Origin: DASQPE01 sp046733215
Lineage (GTDB): Bacteria > Gemmatimonadota > Gemmatimonadetes > Gemmatimonadales > GWC2-71-9
Assembly (NCBI GenBank): GCA_046733215.1
Contig: JBKPOS010000013.1
Location: 16,725-80,724 of the forward strand
Direction of reading: 5' to 3'
DNA length: 64,000 nucleotides
Below the pieces are notes generated by a model. The model did not search any database and was not told where the DNA came from. It saw nothing but the letters and a program-made list of their open reading frames with translations. The translations under genes were made by a program, and so were the position numbers. Within the stretch, counting starts at the first letter, position 1; every line of letters starts with the position of its first letter. Below are positions 33,847 through 41,380 of this stretch, piece by piece.

Positions 33847-35232
33847 TTATTCTGCGCACAACTCCTGGCGTGCGTACTCGATTTTCTCGCGGAACGTGCG
33901 GTCGCGAGACATTTGTCGCTGCACTTTGTCCACGCTGTGGATCACTGTGGAGTGATCACGACCACCGAACGCCTGGCCGATCTCAACCAGCTGCATCTGG
34001 AGAAGATCGCGAGCGAGATACATGGCGATCTGGCGTGGAATAGTGAGCGTCTTGATGCGCGCCTTGGACCGGAGTCCCTCCGGCGTGACGCCCCATCGGC
34101 GCGCAACGACTTCCTGCACGCGATGAATGGTCGGAAGCGGCTTGGCGCGCGCCTCAGCGCCGTCGTCGCCAGGCTTGATCTTGTCAGAGAGTGCTTCGCG
34201 GGCCAGCTCGATCGAGATTTCCTTGTGCTTGAGCGACGCGAAGAGCAGCAGCTTGATAATGCAGCCTTCCAGCTCGCGCACATTGGATCGGACATGCTCG
34301 GCGATAAAGCGGAGCGCGTCGTCCGGAATGGTCATCTCGAGATGGTCCTGCTCCTGCTTTTTGCGGAGAATGGCAATCCGGTGCTCGAGGTCGGGTTGGC
34401 CGATGTCGGCCACCATACCCGACTCGAAGCGGCTCACCAGCCTCGCTTCGAGGCCCGGGATTTCCTTGGGAGGGCGGTCGGACGTCAGAACAATCTGTTT
34501 GTTGGCCTGGTGCAACGCGTTAAATGTGTGAAAGAACTCCTCCTGGGTCTGCTCTTTCCCTTCCAGGAAGTGCACGTCGTCCACCAGGAACAGGTCGACC
34601 TCGTTTCGGTAGCGACGCCGGAAATCCGGCATTGTCCGGCTATGAATGCTTTCGATGACTTCGTTCAGGAACTGCTCGGACCCAACGTAGAGTAGGCGGG
34701 TGTCGGGCGCGCGGGTGAGGCGTGCGTGTGCAATCGCCTGCATCAGGTGGGTCTTGCCAAGTCCCGTGGCGCCGTAGATGAAAAGCGGATTGTAGGTCTT
34801 GCCGGGAGCCTCGGCGATTGCGTGCGCGGCAGCGGCGGCGAGCTCATTCGATTTGCCGATCACGAACGTCTCGAAGGTGTAGCGTTCGTTCAGCGGCTGC
34901 ATGTTCGCGTTGGTGGGGCCATTCGCCCCGGCTGCCTGCGTCGGCGTGACGAAGAAGTCCATTTGGGGCCGCCGCTGCCGCTCTTCCTGCACGCGGAACA
35001 CAACGGCGGTGGGCCGTCCGACCACCGGCTCAGCGAGACGGGTCAGAATCGGCGCGTGCTTCGTTTCGTTCCACTCGGCCGCGAACTGATCGGGAGCGCC
35101 GATGACCAATTGACCTTCGTCAAGGGCAATTGCCTCAGTCGGCTCGAGCCAATTCCTGATGATGTCAGGAGGAAGCTCGCGCTGCGCCTCATCGAGGATG
35201 CGCTTCCACGCTTCTTTAGGGGACAGCTGCAT
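33847..35232 (-). CDS. dnaA: Chromosomal replication initiator DnaA
   Basis: A 461-residue AAA+ initiator. Domain I is at the N-terminus (WKRILDEAQRELPPDIIRNWL), a linker covers about 90-115, and the AAA+ domain has Walker A GATGLGKTHLMQ and Walker B VDLFLVDDVHFL. The C-terminal DNA-binding domain has the DnaA signature LVEIGQAFGGRDHSTVIHSV. It is divergent from rpmH, as in many bacteria where dnaA lies at the origin. Its 3' coding part contains box-like sequences, TGTGGATCA at 33936 being 8 of 9. Confidence 0.97.
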   Translation of the reverse strand: MQLSPKEAWKRILDEAQRELPPDIIRNWLEPTEAIALDEGQLVIGAPDQFAAEWNETKHAPILTRLAEPVVGRPTAVVFRVQEERQRRPQMDFFVTPTQAAGANGPTNANMQPLNERYTFETFVIGKSNELAAAAAHAIAEAPGKTYNPLFIYGATGLGKTHLMQAIAHARLTRAPDTRLLYVGSEQFLNEVIESIHSRTMPDFRRRYRNEVDLFLVDDVHFLEGKEQTQEEFFHTFNALHQANKQIVLTSDRPPKEIPGLEARLVSRFESGMVADIGQPDLEHRIAILRKKQEQDHLEMTIPDDALRFIAEHVRSNVRELEGCIIKLLLFASLKHKEISIELAREALSDKIKPGDDGAEARAKPLPTIHRVQEVVARRWGVTPEGLRSKARIKTLTIPRQIAMYLARDLLQMQLVEIGQAFGGRDHSTVIHSVDKVQRQMSRDRTFREKIEYARQELCAE

Positions 35233-35288
35233 CGGTGCTCGACAACGGGTGGGAGGGTTTGCAAGGGCAGCCGATTCTACGGGTCGGT

Positions 35289-35297
35289 TGTGGAAAA
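35289..35297 (+). promoter_or_regulatory. DnaA-box-like site upstream of dnaA
   Basis: TGTGGAAAA matches TGTGGATAA at 8 of 9 positions and lies 57 bp upstream of the dnaA start, in the dnaA-rpmH gap. It is flanked by GGTTG and CAACC, which form a small inverted repeat around it. It could serve DnaA self-regulation or be part of the origin. A TTGACG hexamer at 35305-35310 is a possible -35 for rpmH, with only a weak -10 (TAGGTT) after it. Confidence 0.45.
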
Positions 35298-35362
35298 GTC
35301 AACCTTGACGCATGGCCCCTTGCGTCACTAGGTTCTCGGGCTCATTGGGAGGCCAGTAGCAG

Positions 35363-35524
35363 ATGAAACCGTCGTATCGCCCGCGCAACAAACGGCGTCT
35401 CAACAAGCACGGCTTCCGGGCGCGGATGGCGACGCGTTGGGGTCGCGCAGTGCTGTCTCGCCGCCGCAAGAAGGGGCGGAAGCGTCTGACGGTGCGCATT
35501 CCCTCGAAGCATGGAGGTCGCTGA
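35363..35524 (+). CDS. rpmH: 50S ribosomal protein L34
   Basis: A 53-residue basic protein starting MKPSYRPRNKRRLNKHGF and containing RARMATRWGRAVLSRRRKKG, the L34 signature. L34 is usually 44-46 residues; here a tail of about nine residues (RIPSKHGGR) follows the normal end. It binds 23S rRNA in the large subunit. A ribosome site is seen 8 bp upstream as GGGAGG. The reading frame of rnpA stays open through this gene, so the two overlap. Confidence 0.96.
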   Translation: MKPSYRPRNKRRLNKHGFRARMATRWGRAVLSRRRKKGRKRLTVRIPSKHGGR

Positions 35525-35913
35525 CGGCGCGTGAGCGGCTCCCGCGAGTCACTCGACTCGCTCGAGCAGCGGACTTTCGTCGCTGTCTCGCCGAAGGACG
35601 CCGGCAACGGACCCAGCACCTCGACATGATCTGGTTGGACAACGCAACGGGTCACCCGCGGATCGGACTGATCGTTCCTAAGTTTCAGTCCAGTGCGGTG
35701 GCCCGTAATCGTTTGCGGCGGCAACTCAAGGAAATTTGGCGGCGGGACCTCCAGTCGCAGCTTCCGGCCGGTGATCTCGTGGTGCGAGCTCGCCGGGAGG
35801 CGTATGGCGCCGGGTTTGAGGCGCTTCGGGGGGAGATGAGACTTTGGTCAGCAAAGGTGACGGTGAAGCAAAGAAGCGTGGACAGCAGGAAAAGCGTGAA
35901 CGGTGAACAGTGA
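35437..35913 (+). CDS. rnpA: RNase P protein component
   Basis: The RnpA fold is clear: RLARAADFRRCLAEGRR, HPRIGLIVPKF and the RNR motif in VARNRLRRQLKEIW. It binds the RNA from rnpB (30429-30816). The start is uncertain: the frame has no ATG or GTG, only a TTG at 35437 inside rpmH and a CTG at 35521 overlapping the rpmH stop. The CTG would give a protein of usual length; the TTG gives a nested, Thermus-like overlap. The last residues (SVNGEQ) and the TGA stop lie in a heptamer repeat. Confidence 0.92.
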   Translation: MGSRSAVSPPQEGAEASDGAHSLEAWRSLTARERLPRVTRLARAADFRRCLAEGRRQRTQHLDMIWLDNATGHPRIGLIVPKFQSSAVARNRLRRQLKEIWRRDLQSQLPAGDLVVRARREAYGAGFEALRGEMRLWSAKVTVKQRSVDSRKSVNGEQ

Positions 35914-36019
35914 ACGGTGAACGGGGGGTGAGTCAGTATGGTGCTGGTGTGCTCCAGGGGCGCGTGGAGCCATTCGAGCAATTCCGTTCACCGTTTACCG
36001 TTCACCGTTCCCGCTTTTC
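35888..36019. repeat. Heptamer inverted-repeat element at the rnpA-yidD junction
   Basis: The left arm 35888-35926 starts GGAAAAGC and continues with GTGAACG, GTGAACA, GTGAACG, GTGAACG units; the right arm 35984-36019 is the reverse complement, ending GCTTTTCC, with about 3 mismatches in the 31-base heptamer part. The loop is about 57 bases. Plus-strand TGA stands at 35897, 35904, 35911 and 35918; minus-strand stops at 35988, 35995 and 36002. It encodes the end of rnpA and the apparent first residues of yidD. Confidence 0.85.
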
Positions 36020-36242
36020 CATCGAGAACCTTCCCCGCCGAGTCCTCGCCGCCCTTATCAGGGCTTACCAGGTGGTGATATCTCCCGCACTTCCGCCGGC
36101 ATGCCGTTTCACGCCGACCTGCTCGCAGTATGCGCTCGAGGCCGTGGGCCGCTATGGCGCGCTCCGAGGCTCCTGTCTCGCCGCGCGTCGGCTGGTGCGC
36201 TGCCACCCTTTCAATCGGGGCGGGTTCGACCCGGTCCCGTGA
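35910..36242 (+). CDS. yidD: YidD membrane protein insertion efficiency factor
   Basis: The core is a typical YidD: VLAALIRAYQVVISPALPP, then CRFTPTCSQYALEAV with the conserved cysteines and CHPFNRGGFDPVP at the end. It assists YidC in membrane insertion. The frame begins with a GTG at 35910 that overlaps the rnpA stop inside the heptamer repeat; the first 40 residues are repeat-derived and unlike the family, so the true start may be a GTG further in. It lies between rnpA and yidC, the usual order. Confidence 0.88.
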   Translation: MNGERGVSQYGAGVLQGRVEPFEQFRSPFTVHRSRFSIENLPRRVLAALIRAYQVVISPALPPACRFTPTCSQYALEAVGRYGALRGSCLAARRLVRCHPFNRGGFDPVP

Positions 36243-36259
36243 CTCGGTGAACTAGCTCG

Positions 36260-37942
36260 ATGGATCGCCGTGCCATCTGGGCCATCGTTCTCATGATGGC
36301 CATCGCACTCACGCCTGCGCTGCTCATAAAGCAGAGCCATCGGCCTGCCGGCCGGTCGCCAAGCGACTCGACCACAACGACGCCGGCTCCTCTGTCACCG
36401 ACGCAGACGCCCGCAGTGGCGCCCGCGCCACCCGCTGATACTGCGAAAGCGGTGGCTGAAGACACGGTGCTCGTCACCTCGCCACTCTACACCTACGGAA
36501 TCAGCACCCGAGGGGCCCGACTGATCCTGGCTACCCTCCACCGCTATCCCTCGATGGCCGCGTCAACTCGAGGGCGCTCAGCTGACCTGATTCGCCCGGG
36601 CACCGGCTTGCTGGGCGCTACGCTTGTAAGGGGCAACGACAGCCTCAAGCTGACCGACGTGATCTTCACGCCCAGCACCTTGAAGCTGGACGTTGCCGCG
36701 CCGAGCCCACTCCGCCTCACCGCTCAGCGCGGCGACGTGAGTGTCGAATTGGCGTATCAGTTTGTTCCCAACGATTACCGGATCGGTGTCTCGGGTCGGG
36801 TCACTGGAGTCGGGCCTAATGGTGGCCTTCTGCTCCTCGACCTCGGGCCGGGCCTGGCCAACACGGAGGCCGATTCCAATGAGAATCATCGAGCCCTCGC
36901 CATCGTAACCAAGCAGGGCGATGCGGAGCGGACCGATTTTGCGAGCCTCAAGCCAGGCGAGCCAAAGACACTCAGCGGGCCGTTCGAGTGGGTTGCCGTC
37001 AAGTCCAAGTACTTCGTCACTGCGCTACTGGCTTTTGACAGCGCCGGCGGAAGTATCAGCGGCGCCACGGCGGCTGCAGCGGCGACGGCCCCAAAGCACC
37101 CGACCGCGGCCGACATACGGCTCAGCTTGCCGGTTGGGCCGTCAGGGGTATTTGCCTTCTCGCTATATGCCGGTCCGATGGAGTACGATCGGTTGCGTCA
37201 GATCGGCCACGACTTCGACGACGTCAATCCTTATGGCTGGCCTGGATTCCGTACACTGATCCGGTTCTTTACGGTACCGATCCGTTGGCTTTTGGTCTTC
37301 ATGCATCAGGAGCTTGGTCTTGCCTACGGAATCGCGCTCGTGATCTTCGGCGTGCTGGTTCGGATGCTTCTCTGGCCCCTGAACCAGAAGGCGATGCGGT
37401 CCAGCATGCAGATGCAGGCGATCCAGCCCCTGATGAAGGACTTGCAGGAGCGCTACAAGGACGACCCCACCAAACTGCAGACCGCAATGATGCAGCTCTA
37501 TAAGGAGCACGGGGTCAATCCGTTCGGCGGCTGCTGGCCGATGCTGCTGCCGATGCCGATCCTGCTGGCCCTGTTCTTCGTCTTCCAGAACACGATCGAG
37601 CTCCGGGGGGCCTCGTTCCTCTGGCTCCCCGACCTCTCGCGCCCTGACCCGCTCTACATCATTCCGCTGCTGATGGGGCTCACGATGTACGGTGTGAGCA
37701 AGGTGGGTCAGATCGGGATGGAACAGACCCCGCAGATGCGTAGCATGCTCTACATCATGCCGGTGATGATGACCGTGCTCTTCCTCAACTTCGCGTCCGG
37801 CCTCAACCTCTACTATGCGGTGCAGAATCTGACCAGCATTCCGCAGCAGTGGATGCTCGCAAAGGAGCGGCTGAAGCGCCAACCGCCTCCCCCACCTCCA
37901 CCCCCCAAGGTGAGCAAGGCCAAGGCACGAAGCGAGAAGTAG
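36260..37942 (+). CDS. yidC: YidC membrane protein insertase
   Basis: A 560-residue Gram-negative-type YidC. TM1 is at residues 5-24, followed by a Pro/Thr-rich linker and the large periplasmic P1 domain to about residue 345. The core starts with TVPIRWLLVFMHQELGLAYG and holds the conserved Arg in VLVRMLLWPLNQKAM that faces substrates, then the hairpin KYKDDPTKLQ-like segment and NPFGGCWPMLLPMPILLALF. The cytoplasmic tail has eight consecutive prolines followed by a Lys-rich end. It ends one base before mnmE. Confidence 0.95.
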   Translation: MDRRAIWAIVLMMAIALTPALLIKQSHRPAGRSPSDSTTTTPAPLSPTQTPAVAPAPPADTAKAVAEDTVLVTSPLYTYGISTRGARLILATLHRYPSMAASTRGRSADLIRPGTGLLGATLVRGNDSLKLTDVIFTPSTLKLDVAAPSPLRLTAQRGDVSVELAYQFVPNDYRIGVSGRVTGVGPNGGLLLLDLGPGLANTEADSNENHRALAIVTKQGDAERTDFASLKPGEPKTLSGPFEWVAVKSKYFVTALLAFDSAGGSISGATAAAAATAPKHPTAADIRLSLPVGPSGVFAFSLYAGPMEYDRLRQIGHDFDDVNPYGWPGFRTLIRFFTVPIRWLLVFMHQELGLAYGIALVIFGVLVRMLLWPLNQKAMRSSMQMQAIQPLMKDLQERYKDDPTKLQTAMMQLYKEHGVNPFGGCWPMLLPMPILLALFFVFQNTIELRGASFLWLPDLSRPDPLYIIPLLMGLTMYGVSKVGQIGMEQTPQMRSMLYIMPVMMTVLFLNFASGLNLYYAVQNLTSIPQQWMLAKERLKRQPPPPPPPPKVSKAKARSEK

Positions 37943-39271
37943 ATGCTTTCCGACGTCATCGTGGCACTCGCTACACCGCCCGGCCGCTCAGCCCTTGCGG
38001 TAATACGGCTCACCGGCCGTGCCGCGTTCGATGTTGCGCGGCAGGTCGTTGACGGCTTCGAGATCACGCATCCGCGTCGAGCCAGGTTGGCAACCTTCCG
38101 AAGCGCGGAAGGGCGGGCGATCGACCGCGGCCTGTACACGGTCTTTCCGGGTCCCCGGAGCTACACCGGCGAAGACCTGGTCGAGCTGTCCTGTCACGGC
38201 GGTCTGGCGGTTCCTACTCAGATGATCGCTGCATTGACGTCGGCGGGAGCCCGGGCGGCCCATCCCGGCGAATTCACTCGGCGTGCCGTGCTGAATGGGA
38301 AACTGGATCTGGTCCAGGCTGAAGCAGTTGGCGACCTGATCGACGCGACGGCGCCGGCACAGGCCGGCGCAGCCTTCGCTCAGCTCGAAGGTGGATTGTC
38401 TCGAAGACTGGGTGAGCTCCGCAAGCAATTGATCGAGTTGCAGGCGCTTCTGGGCTATGACATCGACTTCCCGGGCGAAGACGACGGACCCGTGCCTGCT
38501 GCCCGGATCGCGCGTGCGCTCGACGATGCCTTCTGTCGGGTGGAGCAGCTCCTCGAGACGGCACCATCGGGACAACGGCTCAGGGAAGGGGCCCTCGTGG
38601 TCTTTGCGGGACGACCGAATACCGGCAAGTCCTCACTCTTCAACGCATTGCTCGGGGTCGATCGGGCGCTGGTGACGGAGATTCCCGGGACCACACGTGA
38701 TGCGATCGAGGCTCACACCGACTTTCTCGGCTGGCCTGTCCGCCTGGCCGACACGGCCGGACTTCAGAACGCGGCCGATCGAGTCGAGCGCATGGGCATC
38801 GAGGTGAGCCATCGTTATGTCGGGGCTGCGGACCTGGTGCTGCTTTGTGCGGAGGCCGGCCGACCGCTCGGATCCGATGAGCGGGCGATACTGGAGCAAC
38901 GGTCGGCGGTTCTGGTTAGAACCAAGGCGGACCTCTCGAACAAAATGACCGACGGTGAGCTCCGGGTTTCGTCGGTTACCGGTGAAGGCCTGGGACATCT
39001 GAGACAGGCCGTCGCGGAGCGGATTTTTGGTGACCGAATGTCTTTGGCAGATCTCGAGCCGGTACTGACCAGAGAGCGCCACCAACTCGCGCTGTCGCGC
39101 GCCAGGGAGGCCCTGGCGGATGCACAGCCTCACCTCGGTGCAGGTGGCGACGCGGTCCTGGTGTCGCACCACGTTCGCCGAGCGACGCTGGCGCTGGATG
39201 AGCTGATCGGGGTAATCGACATGGAGGAAGTGCTGACGAGCGTGTTCGCGAGCTTTTGTGTCGGGAAGTAG
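37943..39271 (+). CDS. mnmE: MnmE (TrmE) tRNA modification GTPase
   Basis: A 442-residue GTPase. The N-terminal domain binds formyl-THF (VIRLTGRAAFDVA, GPRSYTGEDLVEL, PGEFTRRAVLNGK). The G domain has GRPNTGKSSLFNALLG, the switch region IPGTTRDAI, DTAGLQ and VRTKADL in place of NKxD. The C-terminus FASFCVGK is a variant of the family FCIGK, whose Cys is catalytic. It partners MnmG (1-393) for U34 modification. It directly follows yidC without a gap. Confidence 0.95.
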   Translation: MLSDVIVALATPPGRSALAVIRLTGRAAFDVARQVVDGFEITHPRRARLATFRSAEGRAIDRGLYTVFPGPRSYTGEDLVELSCHGGLAVPTQMIAALTSAGARAAHPGEFTRRAVLNGKLDLVQAEAVGDLIDATAPAQAGAAFAQLEGGLSRRLGELRKQLIELQALLGYDIDFPGEDDGPVPAARIARALDDAFCRVEQLLETAPSGQRLREGALVVFAGRPNTGKSSLFNALLGVDRALVTEIPGTTRDAIEAHTDFLGWPVRLADTAGLQNAADRVERMGIEVSHRYVGAADLVLLCAEAGRPLGSDERAILEQRSAVLVRTKADLSNKMTDGELRVSSVTGEGLGHLRQAVAERIFGDRMSLADLEPVLTRERHQLALSRAREALADAQPHLGAGGDAVLVSHHVRRATLALDELIGVIDMEEVLTSVFASFCVGK

Positions 39272-39280
39272 TCTCGCCAA

Positions 39281-39484
39281 CTATCGCTTGTGGCTGCCGT
39301 CGCAGAATGGCTTGGTCTTTGAAAGTCCGCAACCGCACAACTTGACCTGCCCCGGGACCTTGGTGGGCGGTGGGATCAACTCCCGGCCTTCGTTGTCACG
39401 TACGGTGACCGGTCCTTCGATGACGTAAGGGCCGGTCGGCTTCCAGGTGACGCTCGTTCGGGGTGGGAGGCCGTCTTCAGACAT
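39281..39484 (-). CDS. CDGSH iron-sulfur domain protein
   Basis: A 67-residue protein ending CGCGLSKTKPFCDGSHKR, which carries the three Cys and one His that hold a [2Fe-2S] cluster in the CDGSH (mitoNEET-like) family. The N-terminal 40 residues form the small beta domain that often precedes it (GPVTVRDNEGREL). These proteins may pass clusters or sense redox state. It is the last gene of the long minus-strand run and converges with mnmE. Confidence 0.93.
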   Translation of the reverse strand: MSEDGLPPRTSVTWKPTGPYVIEGPVTVRDNEGRELIPPPTKVPGQVKLCGCGLSKTKPFCDGSHKR

Positions 39485-39497
39485 GGAGGAAAGCTAC

Positions 39498-40442
39498 TTA
39501 CGCAGTCTGGATTCCGTGTGCGGCATCCTCCGCGGCCTGAAATTCTCCGGCCGGCGCTCGCAAAGCGGCGACCAGTCCTCTTTCAGCTACTAATGTTTCG
39601 ACCATCCGATATCCCAGGTAATAACCTGACCGCTCCGGCACGACTCGGCCATTGACGAGGCGTGCAGCCGGGCTCATGCCGCCAGAGAGATAGCGAAGCC
39701 GTAGCCCAAGCGCCGCCCGGTCCAATTCGGGAGCAACCGCCCGACGCAAGAACGCCTCCAATTCACGGAGGCGGTGATACTGGCGCCGGGGGTAGCCGAA
39801 GTAATCGGCCGCACCGAATGCCGGCGCGACGGCCCTCGCGGCGTGAACTGCCAACCCTTCATTGACCAACAGCTCCCGCAGCGTAGCTCGGCTGCCGGTT
39901 TGCCAGTAGTCGTAGTAGCCGCCGAGGTCGGCGATTAGGCGCCGCATCTCGCTTTGACTACCGGGCGACGTGTACCGGACCGTGTGCGCGAGCTCGTGTC
40001 CCAACCAGAGAGGAATGAGATCCGGTGGCAGCCCAATCCCGTACGTATCCGGATTGGCGCGGCCAGTGAAGTGTTCGAGACAGACGAACGCGATGCCGCG
40101 GCCGCCCACCACGAGCTCGCCGGCATTGGCACCACCCACACCGATCATCAGGTAACAATCGGTGGGCCGATCGATCTGCAGTAGCTCCGATGCTCTGGCG
40201 ATCGCTTCTTCAGCCAGAGCGTTCAGGTTGACCGATCGAGCGATGGCGCGAAGATCGTCACGCGGCGCCTTGAGCGCATTCGCGACGATGGCCTCTGCAT
40301 GCGAGCTGTCGGGGTCGAGGACGTAGTTGTGCCAGTAGGCGTCGAGAATCGGTCGGTGAGCGTCGCGATACTGCTGGTAGGCTGCCTCGGGATTGGCCGC
40401 GTCGAGGACGGCGAGAAAATCCGGGAGGAGATTTATGAGCAC
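39498..40442 (-). CDS. Predicted zinc metalloprotease (DUF2268/DUF5700-like gluzincin)
   Basis: A 314-residue soluble protein. LWLGHELAHTVRY gives an HEXXH zinc site and LLVNEGLAVHAAR, about 55 residues later, gives the third-ligand Glu and a flanking NEG motif, as in gluzincins. The layout is that of predicted Zn-dependent proteases of the DUF2268 type. There is no signal peptide, so it acts in the cytoplasm. Substrate unknown. It is 62 bp after the rhomboid gene on the same strand. Confidence 0.7.
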   Translation of the reverse strand: MLINLLPDFLAVLDAANPEAAYQQYRDAHRPILDAYWHNYVLDPDSSHAEAIVANALKAPRDDLRAIARSVNLNALAEEAIARASELLQIDRPTDCYLMIGVGGANAGELVVGGRGIAFVCLEHFTGRANPDTYGIGLPPDLIPLWLGHELAHTVRYTSPGSQSEMRRLIADLGGYYDYWQTGSRATLRELLVNEGLAVHAARAVAPAFGAADYFGYPRRQYHRLRELEAFLRRAVAPELDRAALGLRLRYLSGGMSPAARLVNGRVVPERSGYYLGYRMVETLVAERGLVAALRAPAGEFQAAEDAAHGIQTA

Positions 40443-40504
40443 GCGGCACTATACGAAGCGATGCCATCGCGACGCAAGGCTCACGCGTGAATCTGTTGTG
40501 AGAG

Positions 40505-41344
40505 TCAGTGCTCCTGTTTCTTCTGGCGGGCGACTTCGTCAAGGAAGCGTCGCTCGGCAGCAGTGAGGCTGCTCAAGCCGAGCGCACTGATCTTGTCGAG
40601 TACGCGATCGACCTCCGCCGCAACGGGGTCGGCATCGATACGACGGCGGCGGGTTGGCGAGGCCGGCGCAGGCCGGCTCGATTCCGGTACACTGGACTGC
40701 ACCATCACCACGCGCTCAACCGGGCGCGATGTGGTCGTTGTGGGCCGATGAGAAAGAGTCTGCACTCGGAAGAACAAATATCCCGCAATCAATCCGCCTA
40801 TGTGCGCGATGTGGGCGATTCCATCGCTTTGGCTTCGATACACGATCGCCAGGAAAACGTCGGCCGCAGCCAAGACTGCCACCAGAATTCGCGCCCGGAC
40901 CGGAATGGGGAAGGGGAACAGGATCAGCTCAGCGTCCGGCCAGAACATCGCGTATGCCATCCCGAGACCGAGAACTGCTCCGGAAGCGCCGTAGAAGGGC
41001 GAGACCGCCATGAAGCCGGACAGTCCCAGCGCAAAGAGCGCCGCGCCGACACCGCAGAAGAGATAGTAGAAGATGAAAGAGCGACTACCCATCCGGGCTT
41101 CGACAGCTGACCCGAACACGAACAGCATGAGCATGTTGCCCAGCAGATGCAGCAGCCCTCCGTGCACGAACATGTACGTCAGGAACGTCCAGGGCCGCGC
41201 GAGGGCGTGCCCCGGATCGAACTCCAGACGACCGACGAGTGCCGGCGAGGTAAAGAGCGTCAGGGAGAGCAGCAGGATCACCGCATTTGCGATGATCAGC
41301 CTGCCCACCCAAGGCGTGATCCGGGGATAGGGAGGGGAATTCAT
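40505..41344 (-). CDS. Rhomboid-family intramembrane serine protease
   Basis: A 279-residue membrane protein with six predicted TM segments. FVHGGLLHLLGNMLML holds the conserved His and Asn, SPFYGASGAVLGLG the catalytic Ser (GxSG), and HIAHIGGLIAGYLF the catalytic His. The C-terminal 90 residues are cytoplasmic and end with an LDKISALGLSSLTAAERRFL segment typical of the DUF6576-like tail seen on bacterial rhomboids. It cleaves single-pass membrane proteins; no substrate is evident. Confidence 0.93.
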   Translation of the reverse strand: MNSPPYPRITPWVGRLIIANAVILLLSLTLFTSPALVGRLEFDPGHALARPWTFLTYMFVHGGLLHLLGNMLMLFVFGSAVEARMGSRSFIFYYLFCGVGAALFALGLSGFMAVSPFYGASGAVLGLGMAYAMFWPDAELILFPFPIPVRARILVAVLAAADVFLAIVYRSQSDGIAHIAHIGGLIAGYLFFRVQTLSHRPTTTTSRPVERVVMVQSSVPESSRPAPASPTRRRRIDADPVAAEVDRVLDKISALGLSSLTAAERRFLDEVARQKKQEH

Positions 41345-41380
41345 CGTGCCGACGCCCTTAACTCCTCTTTAAGCTTCACC

